Below are positions 52,243-60,812 of a stretch of DNA of 64,000 bases, piece by piece. A model generated the notes under the pieces. That model saw only the letters and a program-made list of their open reading frames with translations. It was not told the DNA's origin and made no database searches. Source of the stretch: Palsa-147 sp963771905 (GTDB lineage: Bacteria; Acidobacteriota; Terriglobia; Acidiferrales; UBA7541). Position 1 is the first letter of the stretch; every line of letters starts with the position of its first letter. The stretch covers positions 372,001-436,000 of the forward strand of contig CAVYVI010000014.1 of assembly GCA_963771905.1 (NCBI GenBank), given 5' to 3'. The translations under genes and the position numbers were made by a program.

Positions 52243-53520
52243 TTGAAACGGCGCGAAGATGACCGGGCATTCGAGGGCGCGCTGCGGCGCGGACTTTCAA
52301 CCGACGCGACGCCTCCGGGAGAAGATTGCCCGAGCCCGGACGTCTTAGCCGCGTATTTCGAACGGGCGCTCACGCCGGACGAGACCCATCGCTGCGACGC
52401 GCACGTGGCTGCGTGTTCCCGATGCCGCGAGCAACTCGCCGTGATGGCCCGCGCGGAAGCGCCGGAGAAATTGACGCCCGCGCGCTCTTCGCTGTGGAAA
52501 TGGAATTGGCGGTGGGCGGTGCCTTTGGCGACAGCGCTCGCGATCCTCATTCTCTGGGCCGGAATCCGCGAGCACAATCGATCGAAACTCGTGCAGACAG
52601 CGATGGTGGCGGAGAACCATCCAGTCGAAGCGCCGCCTCTCCCACCTCCTCCTCCGCCAAACCCCACGCCGGCGGCGCAGCCGGAGGCGCACGCGCTGGC
52701 GTTGACGCAGCCGCAGGCGACGAAGAAGGAAAAATCCGGGCGCGAATCCGCAGACGAGCTCTCGCTGCCGAAGGTCGCGACGCTTTCGCCCGGCAACGAA
52801 CGCTCTCCGAAACTGAAGCCGCAAACGCAGAACGGAATGTCGGCGCGTGTCGCCGTGCTAGCCGGAAAATCCAGCACACCGGCCGCGCGGGTCAGGCCTG
52901 CTTCGCCAGTTCTCCCGCGAGAAAGTCAGCCGCCGACCAGTTCCGTCGCGGCGCAGACTGCTCTAGAGGCGCCTCCGGCGGCCGCGGAAACCGTGAGCCC
53001 GGCGGAGTCCGAAGCTGTAACTGTGCTTCCCCCTGGCGCCGACGCGGCCAAGCAAGCCTCTGTTGCGCCGCAACAAAAAACGACAGCGCGCCCCGCCGTG
53101 AATTCCGCGATGACCAGATCGCGTTCGTCATTCCGAGCCGTCGAGGTCGAAGTATCGCCCGTGATTGTTCGAACGCCGAATGCAAAGAAACTCTGGCGAA
53201 TCTCGCCGTCCGGCACGATCGAATTCTCAGCCGACGGCGGCGAAAAATGGCAGGAACAGGCAAATATAGCGCCCGGAAAATTGCTCGCGGCTTCCGCTCC
53301 GTCCACGAAAGTGTGCTGGATAGTCGGCCGAGCCGGCATGATCCTTCGCACCACCGACGGACGGACGTGGCAAACCATCACACCGCCATCGGAAGAAGAC
53401 CTCACTGCCGTTTCCGTCCGGGACAAGAAATCCGCGACCATTACCACCGCCAGCGGCGCCGTCTACACGACCATCGACGGCGGAACGAGCTGGAGTCCCG
53501 TAACGATTTCTCCGAAGTAA
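52243..53520 (+). CDS. Anti-sigma-type membrane protein with YCF48-like repeats
   Basis: A 425-aa protein from TTG 52243. An N-terminal zf-HC2 anti-sigma module (CPSPDVLAAYFERAL, HRCDAHVAACSRCREQL) is followed by one transmembrane helix (WAVPLATALAILILWAGI). A long Pro/Ala/Glu-rich linker follows. The periplasmic C-terminal domain has beta-propeller-like YCF48/BNR repeats (IEFSADGGEKWQEQ, RTTDGRTWQTITPP, TTIDGGTSWSPV). The gene lies 55 bp after the sigma gene. Confidence 0.85.
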   Translation: MKRREDDRAFEGALRRGLSTDATPPGEDCPSPDVLAAYFERALTPDETHRCDAHVAACSRCREQLAVMARAEAPEKLTPARSSLWKWNWRWAVPLATALAILILWAGIREHNRSKLVQTAMVAENHPVEAPPLPPPPPPNPTPAAQPEAHALALTQPQATKKEKSGRESADELSLPKVATLSPGNERSPKLKPQTQNGMSARVAVLAGKSSTPAARVRPASPVLPRESQPPTSSVAAQTALEAPPAAAETVSPAESEAVTVLPPGADAAKQASVAPQQKTTARPAVNSAMTRSRSSFRAVEVEVSPVIVRTPNAKKLWRISPSGTIEFSADGGEKWQEQANIAPGKLLAASAPSTKVCWIVGRAGMILRTTDGRTWQTITPPSEEDLTAVSVRDKKSATITTASGAVYTTIDGGTSWSPVTISPK

Positions 53521-53604
53521 GCTGAAATAGCCTGCAAGAAAATCCGACGCCGACGTTCTCAGCTACGGAAGGCAATTCTGCACGCACGTTCTCAGGAGGA
53601 AGAT

Positions 53605-55098
53605 ATGAGCCGGTCCAATCACAACCGGAATTTCAGTTGCGCAATCCTGCTCGTCGCAACCGTCGCAATCATGGCCGCGGTGCCGCTCGCGTGGCGCGGC
53701 GGCCGAGTGAATGCGGCGCCGCGGCCTGCGAATGAATCGACGCCGAGCACGACGGAGAAGGATCAGGTGGAGCTGGCCGTGACCGTCTACAACTCAAACG
53801 TCGCGCTGGTTCGCGACGTCCGGCAGATCAGCATGCCTTCGGGAACATTTTCGTTGAAATTTGAGGACGTCGCGGCATCGATCAATCCGACGACGGTTCA
53901 CTTCCGCTCGCTGACGGAACCGTCGCGGCTCAGCGTCATCGAGCAGAATTACGAATACGATCTCCTCGATCCCGCGAAGCTGCTGCAGAAGTATGTGGGG
54001 AAGGAAGTGACGCTGGTCCAGCGCGAGACTGAGAACAACTCGACGAAGTGGGTTGAGACCAAAGCGATTCTCCTGGCCGACAATTCGGGCCCTGTATGGA
54101 AAATAGGCGACGAGATCGTCACGGGCATGACGGCGGAGTCCTACCGCTTTCCCGATTTGCCGGAAAATCTTTACAGCCAGCCGACGCTGGTGTGGATGCT
54201 CGATAACAGCGGCCCGAAGGCGCAACGCGTCGAAGCGTCGTATCTGGCGAATAACATGAATTGGAACGCGGACTATGTGCTCACCGTGAGCCGCGACGAA
54301 AAATCCGCCGACCTCGACGGCTGGGTGACGCTGACTAACAACAGCGGGGTGGCGTACAAGAACGCCAAGCTGCAGCTTGTGGCTGGGGACCTTCACAGGG
54401 TCACGGCACGCGGCAACATGGCCGCGATGAGCGAGGCGTTGGAGGGGAAGGCGGCAGCGCCGCAATTCGTACAGGAGAATTTTTCGGAGTATCACCTGTA
54501 CTCGCTGGGACGGAAAACGTCGATCGCGGACAACGAATCGAAGCAGATCAGTTTGTTGAACGGCACCGGAGTGAGCGTCGAGAAATTCTTTCTGGTTGAG
54601 GGCCAGCCGTATTACTACCGAAACCCGCAAGGCATCGGCAATCCGATTTCGCAACCGGTGAACGTGAATTATCGTTTCAAGAACGAGGAAAAATCCGGGC
54701 TGGGCATGCCGTTGCCCGCGGGGACGGTTCGCGTCTATCAGGCGGATTTGAGGGGCGGGATCCAGCTGGTCGGCGAAGACAACATCGGGCACACACCCAA
54801 GGACGAGGCGGTAACGATCCATGTCGGCGACGCTTTTGACGTGGTGTGCGAGCGGAAGGAAACCGACTTCCGCAAGCTTTCGGCGGGCCTCTATGAGTTC
54901 GAATATGAGATTACGCTGAGGAATCACAAGGAGAATGACATTACGGTGGAAGTTCGCGAGCCGATCGGCGGGGATTGGGAAATCGAGAAATCAAACTACA
55001 AATCCACGAAACTCGATTCTTCGACGGCGAGCTTCCAAATTCCCGTGGCGAAGAATGGAACGGCGACGCTCGATTACCGCGTTCGAGTGAAGTGGTGA
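53605..55098 (+). CDS. Exported DUF4139 family protein
   Basis: A 497-aa protein with a strong ribosome site (AGGAGGA) and signal segment CAILLVATVAIMAAVPLAW. VTVYNSNVALVRDVRQI near the start and the C-terminal part VRVYQADLRGGIQLVGED...DVVCERKETDFRKLS are typical of DUF4139-type mucoidy-inhibitor-like proteins, whose role is unknown. Follows the anti-sigma gene by 84 bp and may belong to the same regulon. Confidence 0.85.
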   Translation: MSRSNHNRNFSCAILLVATVAIMAAVPLAWRGGRVNAAPRPANESTPSTTEKDQVELAVTVYNSNVALVRDVRQISMPSGTFSLKFEDVAASINPTTVHFRSLTEPSRLSVIEQNYEYDLLDPAKLLQKYVGKEVTLVQRETENNSTKWVETKAILLADNSGPVWKIGDEIVTGMTAESYRFPDLPENLYSQPTLVWMLDNSGPKAQRVEASYLANNMNWNADYVLTVSRDEKSADLDGWVTLTNNSGVAYKNAKLQLVAGDLHRVTARGNMAAMSEALEGKAAAPQFVQENFSEYHLYSLGRKTSIADNESKQISLLNGTGVSVEKFFLVEGQPYYYRNPQGIGNPISQPVNVNYRFKNEEKSGLGMPLPAGTVRVYQADLRGGIQLVGEDNIGHTPKDEAVTIHVGDAFDVVCERKETDFRKLSAGLYEFEYEITLRNHKENDITVEVREPIGGDWEIEKSNYKSTKLDSSTASFQIPVAKNGTATLDYRVRVKW

Positions 55099-55109
55099 GG
55101 CGATTCCCG

Positions 55110-55733
55110 CTACTTCGCGTCGCCGAGGGCGACGTACGTGCCGAGACCGATCATGGCAAGGCCTGACGCGATGCGCTGCCGGCGGCGGAATTTCCCGCTG
55201 CTCCGCAGCTTGCGTTCGAGCGGCACGGCGAGCAAGACCACGATCAGATCCGCGGACGTGTTGAGCGCGACGGACACGCAGCCTAGCACGATGAATTGCA
55301 GGAATACGTGGCCGCGATCCGCGTTGATGAACTGCGGGATGAAGGAGAGAAAAAAGAGCGCCGTTTTCGGATTCAGGCCTTCGGTCAGAATGCCTTGGCG
55401 AAACGCGTGGCTCGACGGGCGAAGTTTTTCAACAGTCATCGCCGCATCCCGGCTCAAGATCATGCGAATCCCGAGCCAGATCAGATATGCCGCGCCTGCA
55501 TACTTGACGGCGTGAAATGCGACGGCCGACGCCGCGAGTATCCCGGAAATTCCGGCGGCGGCGGCCACGACATGCACCAACCCTCCGACGAACGTTCCTA
55601 GCGAAGATTGAATTCCCTCACGGCGCCCCCCGGCGAGGCTTCGCGCGAGCACATACAGTATGCCGGGCCCCGGCACTACAGCCAGGACGATGGCCGCGCT
55701 AAGGAAGAGAACGAATCGATGAAGTTCAGGCAC
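55110..55733 (-). CDS. LysE/RhtB family amino-acid exporter
   Basis: A 207-aa protein with six hydrophobic segments. VPGPGILYVLARSLAGGRREG in the first loop, AAYLIWLGIRMIL, and GLNPKTALFFLSFIPQFI are signatures of the LysE superfamily. Starts at GTG 55733. Substrate cannot be told from sequence; relatives export homoserine, threonine or lysine. Convergent with the DUF4139 gene. Confidence 0.92.
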   Translation of the reverse strand: MPELHRFVLFLSAAIVLAVVPGPGILYVLARSLAGGRREGIQSSLGTFVGGLVHVVAAAAGISGILAASAVAFHAVKYAGAAYLIWLGIRMILSRDAAMTVEKLRPSSHAFRQGILTEGLNPKTALFFLSFIPQFINADRGHVFLQFIVLGCVSVALNTSADLIVVLLAVPLERKLRSSGKFRRRQRIASGLAMIGLGTYVALGDAK

Positions 55734-55777
55734 GTCTCATTGTAATCGATGTCGTGGCGAGAATTTATCAGCTTGCC

Positions 55778-56722
55778 TTAATTTCTACCGGCGACTCGCT
55801 GCGCGATGGCAAGCTCGTCCGCGAAGCGTGGATTTTCAGGATATTCGTTCACGAGGTCCGCCAAAAGATTCCTGGCGAGGTCGAAGTGATGCTCGCGTTC
55901 GTAGGCCAGAGCCAGCATGATTTTTGCAAACGGACGGAGATAGTGTCCGCCGTTCGCCGCCAACTGCATGACTTCGATTCCGTGGTTGCGGTCGCCGTGG
56001 ATTCCACCGAAGAACAGGAAGGCGCGCTTGTAACCGGGCAGACAACCGATGATGTAACTGGCCACACCGAGGGACACATACGCATCTTTCGCATCGGGGT
56101 CCAGGGCGAGCGCTTTCGTCGCGTTCCCATTGGCCGAACGCATCATCTCAAGTCCCGCGAGTTGCTTTTTCTCGATGACCGTGTCGTAGTCGGATTCCAT
56201 GCCGTCGGCCATGGCCAGGGCGACGAGGGCGTCGACGTCGCGCGAGTTCTCCTGAAGATGCGCCGTGGCCATCTCGCGTGTACGACGGTTGGCTTCAAGA
56301 AACTGCGGGTTGCGATTCGCTTCCGGAGACCCGTCGATGCCACCGAGAAATTTCTTGTCATCGAGAAAAAACGCCGAGGAGAAAATGCCTTTCTGCTGGA
56401 ACTCCTCGAAGAGATAACTGGCCGCTTCGGCATCGCGGGCGAGAACATCGTCGGGGTGAAGTTGTTCGTAAGCGGCGATTTCACTGCGCGCCGCGTCAAA
56501 TTTCAGACTATACATGTCGTCGAAGGCATCATCGAGAGAGGGCCCGGAGCGCATGCCCGGCTCTTCCTTTTGCGGAGATGCCTGCGCGGGAGATGGCGCG
56601 GGCTCAGTGCCGGATTGCGGCGGAGGAGGCGCCGCGAGCGTCGACGCTGCGGCCAAAGCTACCGCGGGCAGGATCGTGAAGTACATGCAGAGGCGCGCGG
56701 CCATGATGTCCCTACGCATCAT
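55778..56722 (-). CDS. Exported TPR-containing protein
   Basis: About 314 aa. ATG 56722 or ATG 56704 could start; both give a signal peptide around CMYFTILPAVALAAASTLAA. A Pro-rich start is followed by helix-turn-helix repeats with TPR spacing (AEAASYLFEEFQQKGIF, ATAHLQENSRDVDALVALAM, GNATKALALDPDAKDAYVSL). It likely works as a periplasmic scaffold. It lies 41 bp downstream of the dipeptidyl-peptidase gene on the same strand. Confidence 0.75.
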   Translation of the reverse strand: MMRRDIMAARLCMYFTILPAVALAAASTLAAPPPPQSGTEPAPSPAQASPQKEEPGMRSGPSLDDAFDDMYSLKFDAARSEIAAYEQLHPDDVLARDAEAASYLFEEFQQKGIFSSAFFLDDKKFLGGIDGSPEANRNPQFLEANRRTREMATAHLQENSRDVDALVALAMADGMESDYDTVIEKKQLAGLEMMRSANGNATKALALDPDAKDAYVSLGVASYIIGCLPGYKRAFLFFGGIHGDRNHGIEVMQLAANGGHYLRPFAKIMLALAYEREHHFDLARNLLADLVNEYPENPRFADELAIAQRVAGRN

Positions 56723-56771
56723 CGATGAAGTGTCCCGTACCCACACGAATCGGACGGCTGCAATCTAAATA

Positions 56772-59030
56772 TCATAGATTGTCGATAAAAAACTGCGTGA
56801 TCTTGTTGAAGAGTTCGATGCGCGCAGCCCGATCGCTGATCGGATGACCGCGCCCCGGAAAGATTTGCAGCTCGGGATATTTCCCCTCGTCGATGAATTT
56901 ATTCAGAAGTAGCGCGGTGTTAGCGAAGTGCACGTTATCGTCGCCGGTCCCGTGCGCAAGCAGGAGTTTGCCCGTGAGACTCTGCACGAAATTAGCCGGC
57001 GCCGAATCGCGATAGCCGGCTTGGTTGTCTTGCGGGAGTCCCATGTAGCGCTCGGTGTACGCCGTGTCATACAGGCGCCAATCGGCCACGGGAGCCACGG
57101 CGATTCCCGCCTTGAAGACGCCAGGTGCCCGAGACATCGCCATGAGCGTCATGAATCCGCCGTAACTCCAGCCCCAGACGCCGATCCGCGATCCATCGAC
57201 ATACGGGAGCGACTTCAGATATTTTACGCCAGCAAGCTGATCGGCCAATTCGAGCCGACCAAGATGATGAAAGACCGACGCCTCGAAGCGATGGCCACGC
57301 CCCGTGGATCCGCGGTTGTCGAGCGACCAGACGATGAATCCGCGCTGCGACATCAAACGGGACCAGAGCGGATCGTTGTCCCATTCGTTGCGAACGACTT
57401 GCCAGTCCGGACCGCCGTAGACCTGGATCACCACGGGATATTTCCGTGCCGGATCGAAATTCGGCGGCTTGATGATGCTGGCATAGAGCGTTGTTCCGTC
57501 ATCAGCGGGAACCGTCACAAACTCGACGCGCGGCAGATGATATTCCTCAAGTTCGGGCAGCGTGTTCCCGGAGAGTGCAGCGATGCGAGTGCCGTCGATG
57601 CGATCGACGTCCTCGTGCCAAGGTGTGTTCGCGTCCGAGGTCGTGTCCACAAACGCGGAGTCGTTCGGAGCCATTTCGACTTCATGTACTCCCGGCTCAT
57701 GAGTGACTTGCGCGAGAGAGCCGTCATTCAAGGAAACTCGATAAAGCTGCGCCTCGAGAACATCGGCCCGGTTCGTCAAAAAGTAGACGTAGCCACGCTG
57801 CTCGTCGACGATTAATCCGTTGGCGCTGCGCGGGCCAAAGCCTTCGATTCCCGTCACGGTCCAGTCGCCGCTCGTCAATTGTTTCAGGAGCTTGCCCGAA
57901 ATGTCATAGAGATAGATGTGACGAAAATTGCTGCGCTCGCTGGTCCACAGGAATCGCTGACTGTCGGAGAAAAAGTAGAGATCGTCGCTGAGATTGACCC
58001 AGTCTTTTTCGGCCTCGGTGAGAATCGAGTGCGACGCACCGGAGACAACGTCGCAGAGCAGCAAATCAAGATGATCTTGCGCTCGATTCAAGCGCTGAAT
58101 CGCGACATGTTTGCTATCGGGGAGCCAATTGACGCGCGGGAGATAGACGTTGGTGTCGGCTCCGGTATCGAGCCAACGCGTCTCGCCGCCGCTCACGGGA
58201 ATCACGCCAACGCGGACGATGGGATTCGCTTCGCCCGCCGAGGGGAACCGCGTCATTTCGATGGCGCCAGTTGGGCCGCTCATGTCGACGATGGGATATT
58301 TCGCGACCGGGCGCTCGTCCATTTCGTAATAAGCAACCCGCGAGGAATCGGGCGACCACCAGTAAGCCGTTCGCGTCGAGAATTCTTCGGGATACAGCCA
58401 GTCGAGCTTGCCTTTCAAGACATCTTCGGAGCCGCCGATCGTGAGCTGCTTCTTCTCGACGCTCGCGACGTTGATGAGCCAGAGATTAAAATCCTGAACG
58501 TAGCTGACCCACTTTCCATCCGGTGAAATTCGCGCGTCTTCGATTTCTGCGTCCCCTTCGAGGAGCCGCTTGGACTTCATCGATGCGAGGTCGAGCCAGA
58601 CCAGCGCCGAGTCACTTTTGAAAAGGATCGCTCTTCCATCCGGCGCCCATTCATAGTCTTCCGGCGTCGCGCGGCCGAGGCCGGTCGACTGAGTCGATTT
58701 TTGCTTGGCAGGCTCCAGCAGCGAGGCAAGGGTTTCTGCATTCACCAGGACGCTCGTTTTTCCGGTGGCAGCGTTCATTACCCACAATTCTTTGGCGCTG
58801 TCGCCAACCGTGTCCGGGGCGTGAAAATAGGAGAGCTGTTTTCCATCGGGGCTCCAAAGGACTCCTTGTGCCATCGAGCCGTTGAGATCCGGCGCGCTGT
58901 AGATTCGCTCGACAGTCAGCGTCTTGCCGGTCGTCGCGGTTCCCTGCGCGCGGGCAGGAGCGGCGCCCGATACGGCGGCTAAGGCCAGCAGCACCGCGAC
59001 CGAGCACCGGCGAAGTTTCGGCAAGCCCAT
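56772..59030 (-). CDS. Dipeptidyl-peptidase IV (S9B prolyl oligopeptidase family)
   Basis: A 752-aa exported peptidase, from ATG 59030 after GAGGAGG. Signal peptide CSVAVLLALAAVSGAAPARA. N-terminal beta-propeller, then the alpha/beta hydrolase domain. Catalytic Ser622 lies in GWSYGGFMT, Asp697/698 in AHGTGDDNVHF and His729 in GRGHPI. The double-Glu motif region that anchors the substrate N-terminus would be in the propeller (WWSPDSSRVAYYEMDE). It removes X-Pro or X-Ala dipeptides in the periplasm. Confidence 0.93.
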   Translation of the reverse strand: MGLPKLRRCSVAVLLALAAVSGAAPARAQGTATTGKTLTVERIYSAPDLNGSMAQGVLWSPDGKQLSYFHAPDTVGDSAKELWVMNAATGKTSVLVNAETLASLLEPAKQKSTQSTGLGRATPEDYEWAPDGRAILFKSDSALVWLDLASMKSKRLLEGDAEIEDARISPDGKWVSYVQDFNLWLINVASVEKKQLTIGGSEDVLKGKLDWLYPEEFSTRTAYWWSPDSSRVAYYEMDERPVAKYPIVDMSGPTGAIEMTRFPSAGEANPIVRVGVIPVSGGETRWLDTGADTNVYLPRVNWLPDSKHVAIQRLNRAQDHLDLLLCDVVSGASHSILTEAEKDWVNLSDDLYFFSDSQRFLWTSERSNFRHIYLYDISGKLLKQLTSGDWTVTGIEGFGPRSANGLIVDEQRGYVYFLTNRADVLEAQLYRVSLNDGSLAQVTHEPGVHEVEMAPNDSAFVDTTSDANTPWHEDVDRIDGTRIAALSGNTLPELEEYHLPRVEFVTVPADDGTTLYASIIKPPNFDPARKYPVVIQVYGGPDWQVVRNEWDNDPLWSRLMSQRGFIVWSLDNRGSTGRGHRFEASVFHHLGRLELADQLAGVKYLKSLPYVDGSRIGVWGWSYGGFMTLMAMSRAPGVFKAGIAVAPVADWRLYDTAYTERYMGLPQDNQAGYRDSAPANFVQSLTGKLLLAHGTGDDNVHFANTALLLNKFIDEGKYPELQIFPGRGHPISDRAARIELFNKITQFFIDNL

Positions 59031-59135
59031 CTTCAATTCCTCCTCAACTAGGTTCGCGATTCTATAGCGCGCTGCGGAAAGAAAACATCGAGAACGCCAG
59101 GGCAGAATGAAACAGACCGGCGGTCGAATCATGTG

Positions 59136-59666
59136 TTACGGAGCCTGCTGCAATTCGGCGGGAGAGGATGCCGCCGCCCCACTGGATTTCTTACGCGCCG
59201 CGAGAAATGCGCCGATTGTGACCGCCAGCGCGAGCGCGAGCATCGAACCGTCCCGAAGCAGGGACTTTGGTCCCAGACGTTCGCCCGGGCCGAAACAGCC
59301 GCAATTGATCTCGAGCCCCATCGCATAGGTGCGGACCATGACGCCGAAAAATCCGCCGAGCAGGATCGTGGTTATGAGCGAAGACAAGCGCAGCCAAATG
59401 CCACTCAAAAGCCATAGCCCCAGAAAGAGCTCAAACAGTGGGAGGGACTTAGCGACGAAGCTGACTGTGGAGGGCGGGAGCAATTGGTAGGAATCCACTT
59501 GCATCGCAAACATGAGAAGCGAAGTTTTCACCGCGGGGACCGACCATTGCACCGAGCCTTGCGGTTTCATCTTCGCATAGGCCGCGAACAGAAAAATCCC
59601 GGCAAGCGCCAGCCTGCCGACCAACAGTAGAACTCGTCCGGTGCCAGCGCGCGAAGTGCCGCTCAT
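59136..59666 (-). CDS. MauE/DoxX-like membrane protein
   Basis: A 176-aa protein from ATG 59666, in a TGATG junction with the DsbA-like gene. Four hydrophobic helices (LLLVGRLALAGIFLFAAYAK first) and NCGCFGPGERLG, a Cys-x-Cys motif typical of MauE-type redox partners. It probably passes electrons across the membrane to or from the thioredoxin-like protein encoded just upstream. Confidence 0.82.
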   Translation of the reverse strand: MSGTSRAGTGRVLLLVGRLALAGIFLFAAYAKMKPQGSVQWSVPAVKTSLLMFAMQVDSYQLLPPSTVSFVAKSLPLFELFLGLWLLSGIWLRLSSLITTILLGGFFGVMVRTYAMGLEINCGCFGPGERLGPKSLLRDGSMLALALAVTIGAFLAARKKSSGAAASSPAELQQAP

Positions 59667-60418
59667 CACTGGCTGAGAACTTGATCGAGAAATTGTTTGA
59701 GCAATGGCCATGACACGAACCCGGATGTGGGGCCATAGGTCTGCCCCTTGTAGAAGAATCGGAACGTCGGCGTTGCGGTGACCGGAACTGTATTGCCAAG
59801 CGCCTTGTCCCTTTCGATAGACGCGTCAAACGGGCATCCGTGAGCGGACTGCGCGCCGCGCGCGTCGCTCGCGGGCTGCACGCCGGGAGCTTCGGCCTGG
59901 CACGCTTCCATCATTTTTGAAACACGCTTGAAATCCGCGGGAGAGAGTGCGGACGCGACGTACTTCGCGATGTTGCCGTCGGTCGACCAGGCCGCTTGAT
60001 TGTCATACAGCGCCTGCTCAACTTCGGCGAAGTGACCGATTTTCGCCGCGGCGTTAACCCACCGAGCCGCTTCGTATCCGTATTTGTGCATGGGCAACGG
60101 AAAATCGCGATGCACGATGTAAACTTTTCCGGCGGCGACGTATTCGTTGATCATCGGCCGGAGAGTTTGCTCGTACAGCGCGCGGCAGGAGGGGCATTCG
60201 TAGTCGCTGAAAACTTCCATCGTAATCGGCGCCGATTTCGAGCCGATGGCTTTGAGCGAAGAGTCGTCGGTATTCTCGGAGGCCTTCGCGGAAGCGACGG
60301 CGCGCGGATGAGCTTGCGCGCGGGCGACCGCTGGCGCGAAAGCCACAAAAGCAACGATGGCGATCGACGCGAAGGTTGCTGACCCGCGACGCAGGCGCGT
60401 TTTCCTGCATGCCTTCAT
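59666..60418 (-). CDS. DsbA-like periplasmic thioredoxin-fold protein
   Basis: A 250-aa protein with Sec signal (ATFASIAIVAFVAFAPAVARA). Active-site Cys75-Pro-Ser-Cys78 lies in VFSDYECPSCRALYEQ, and the cis-proline loop in TVPVTATPTFRFFYKGQTYG. This DsbA/DsbG-type oxidoreductase forms or shuffles disulfides; the vicinal MauE-like gene suggests a dedicated redox pair. Two extra cysteines (ACQAE, HGCPF) flank an insert. Confidence 0.9.
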   Translation of the reverse strand: MKACRKTRLRRGSATFASIAIVAFVAFAPAVARAQAHPRAVASAKASENTDDSSLKAIGSKSAPITMEVFSDYECPSCRALYEQTLRPMINEYVAAGKVYIVHRDFPLPMHKYGYEAARWVNAAAKIGHFAEVEQALYDNQAAWSTDGNIAKYVASALSPADFKRVSKMMEACQAEAPGVQPASDARGAQSAHGCPFDASIERDKALGNTVPVTATPTFRFFYKGQTYGPTSGFVSWPLLKQFLDQVLSQ

Positions 60419-60718
60419 GGACGTTGTCCCTTCTGCGAAAAATGGATTAGGAAAGAACGCTTTATTCTAACCTTTTTCGGTGCGTCGGCGCGGCTCCGTT
60501 TCCATGGTGTGCATCAGATGACTGCACCGAATGGAGTGAGATGCCGATGTCGCCGGCTTGGTTATTAGACTTAAGGATGGGGAAGCGACATGCCGAAAAT
60601 ACGAGAGCGCTGAAGGACTGAAAGGCTTCACCGGTGAAAGCTGATCTACACTGCAGAACCGAGCTGGACAGTAGCTGCAAGAGATTGAAAGCAAGCAAAT
60701 TGCGCGAGCATTCAAATA

Positions 60719-60748
60719 CTTGACAACAAGACACTCAACATGTATACT
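60719..60748 (+). promoter_or_regulatory. dnaK promoter overlapping a HAIR-like HspR operator
   Basis: TTGACA (60720-60725), 17-bp spacer, TATACT (60743-60748): near-perfect sigma-70 promoter. The -35 and spacer also spell CTTGACA-N7-ACTCAAC (60719-60739), close to the HAIR inverted repeat CTTGAGT-N7-ACTCAAG bound by HspR. No CIRCE element is visible. The start codon is 65 bp downstream with AAGGAGC before it. Confidence 0.7.
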
Positions 60749-60812
60749 GTCGACGTTTCAGGCGATAGAGCCGCCATTTTCAATCACTTAGAGCGTTGAA
60801 GGAGCTTTTAAC

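Noticed and set aside
53794..54927. Minus-strand frame of 377 codons
   Set aside because: Entirely antisense to the DUF4139 gene, which has a signal peptide and a strong ribosome site.
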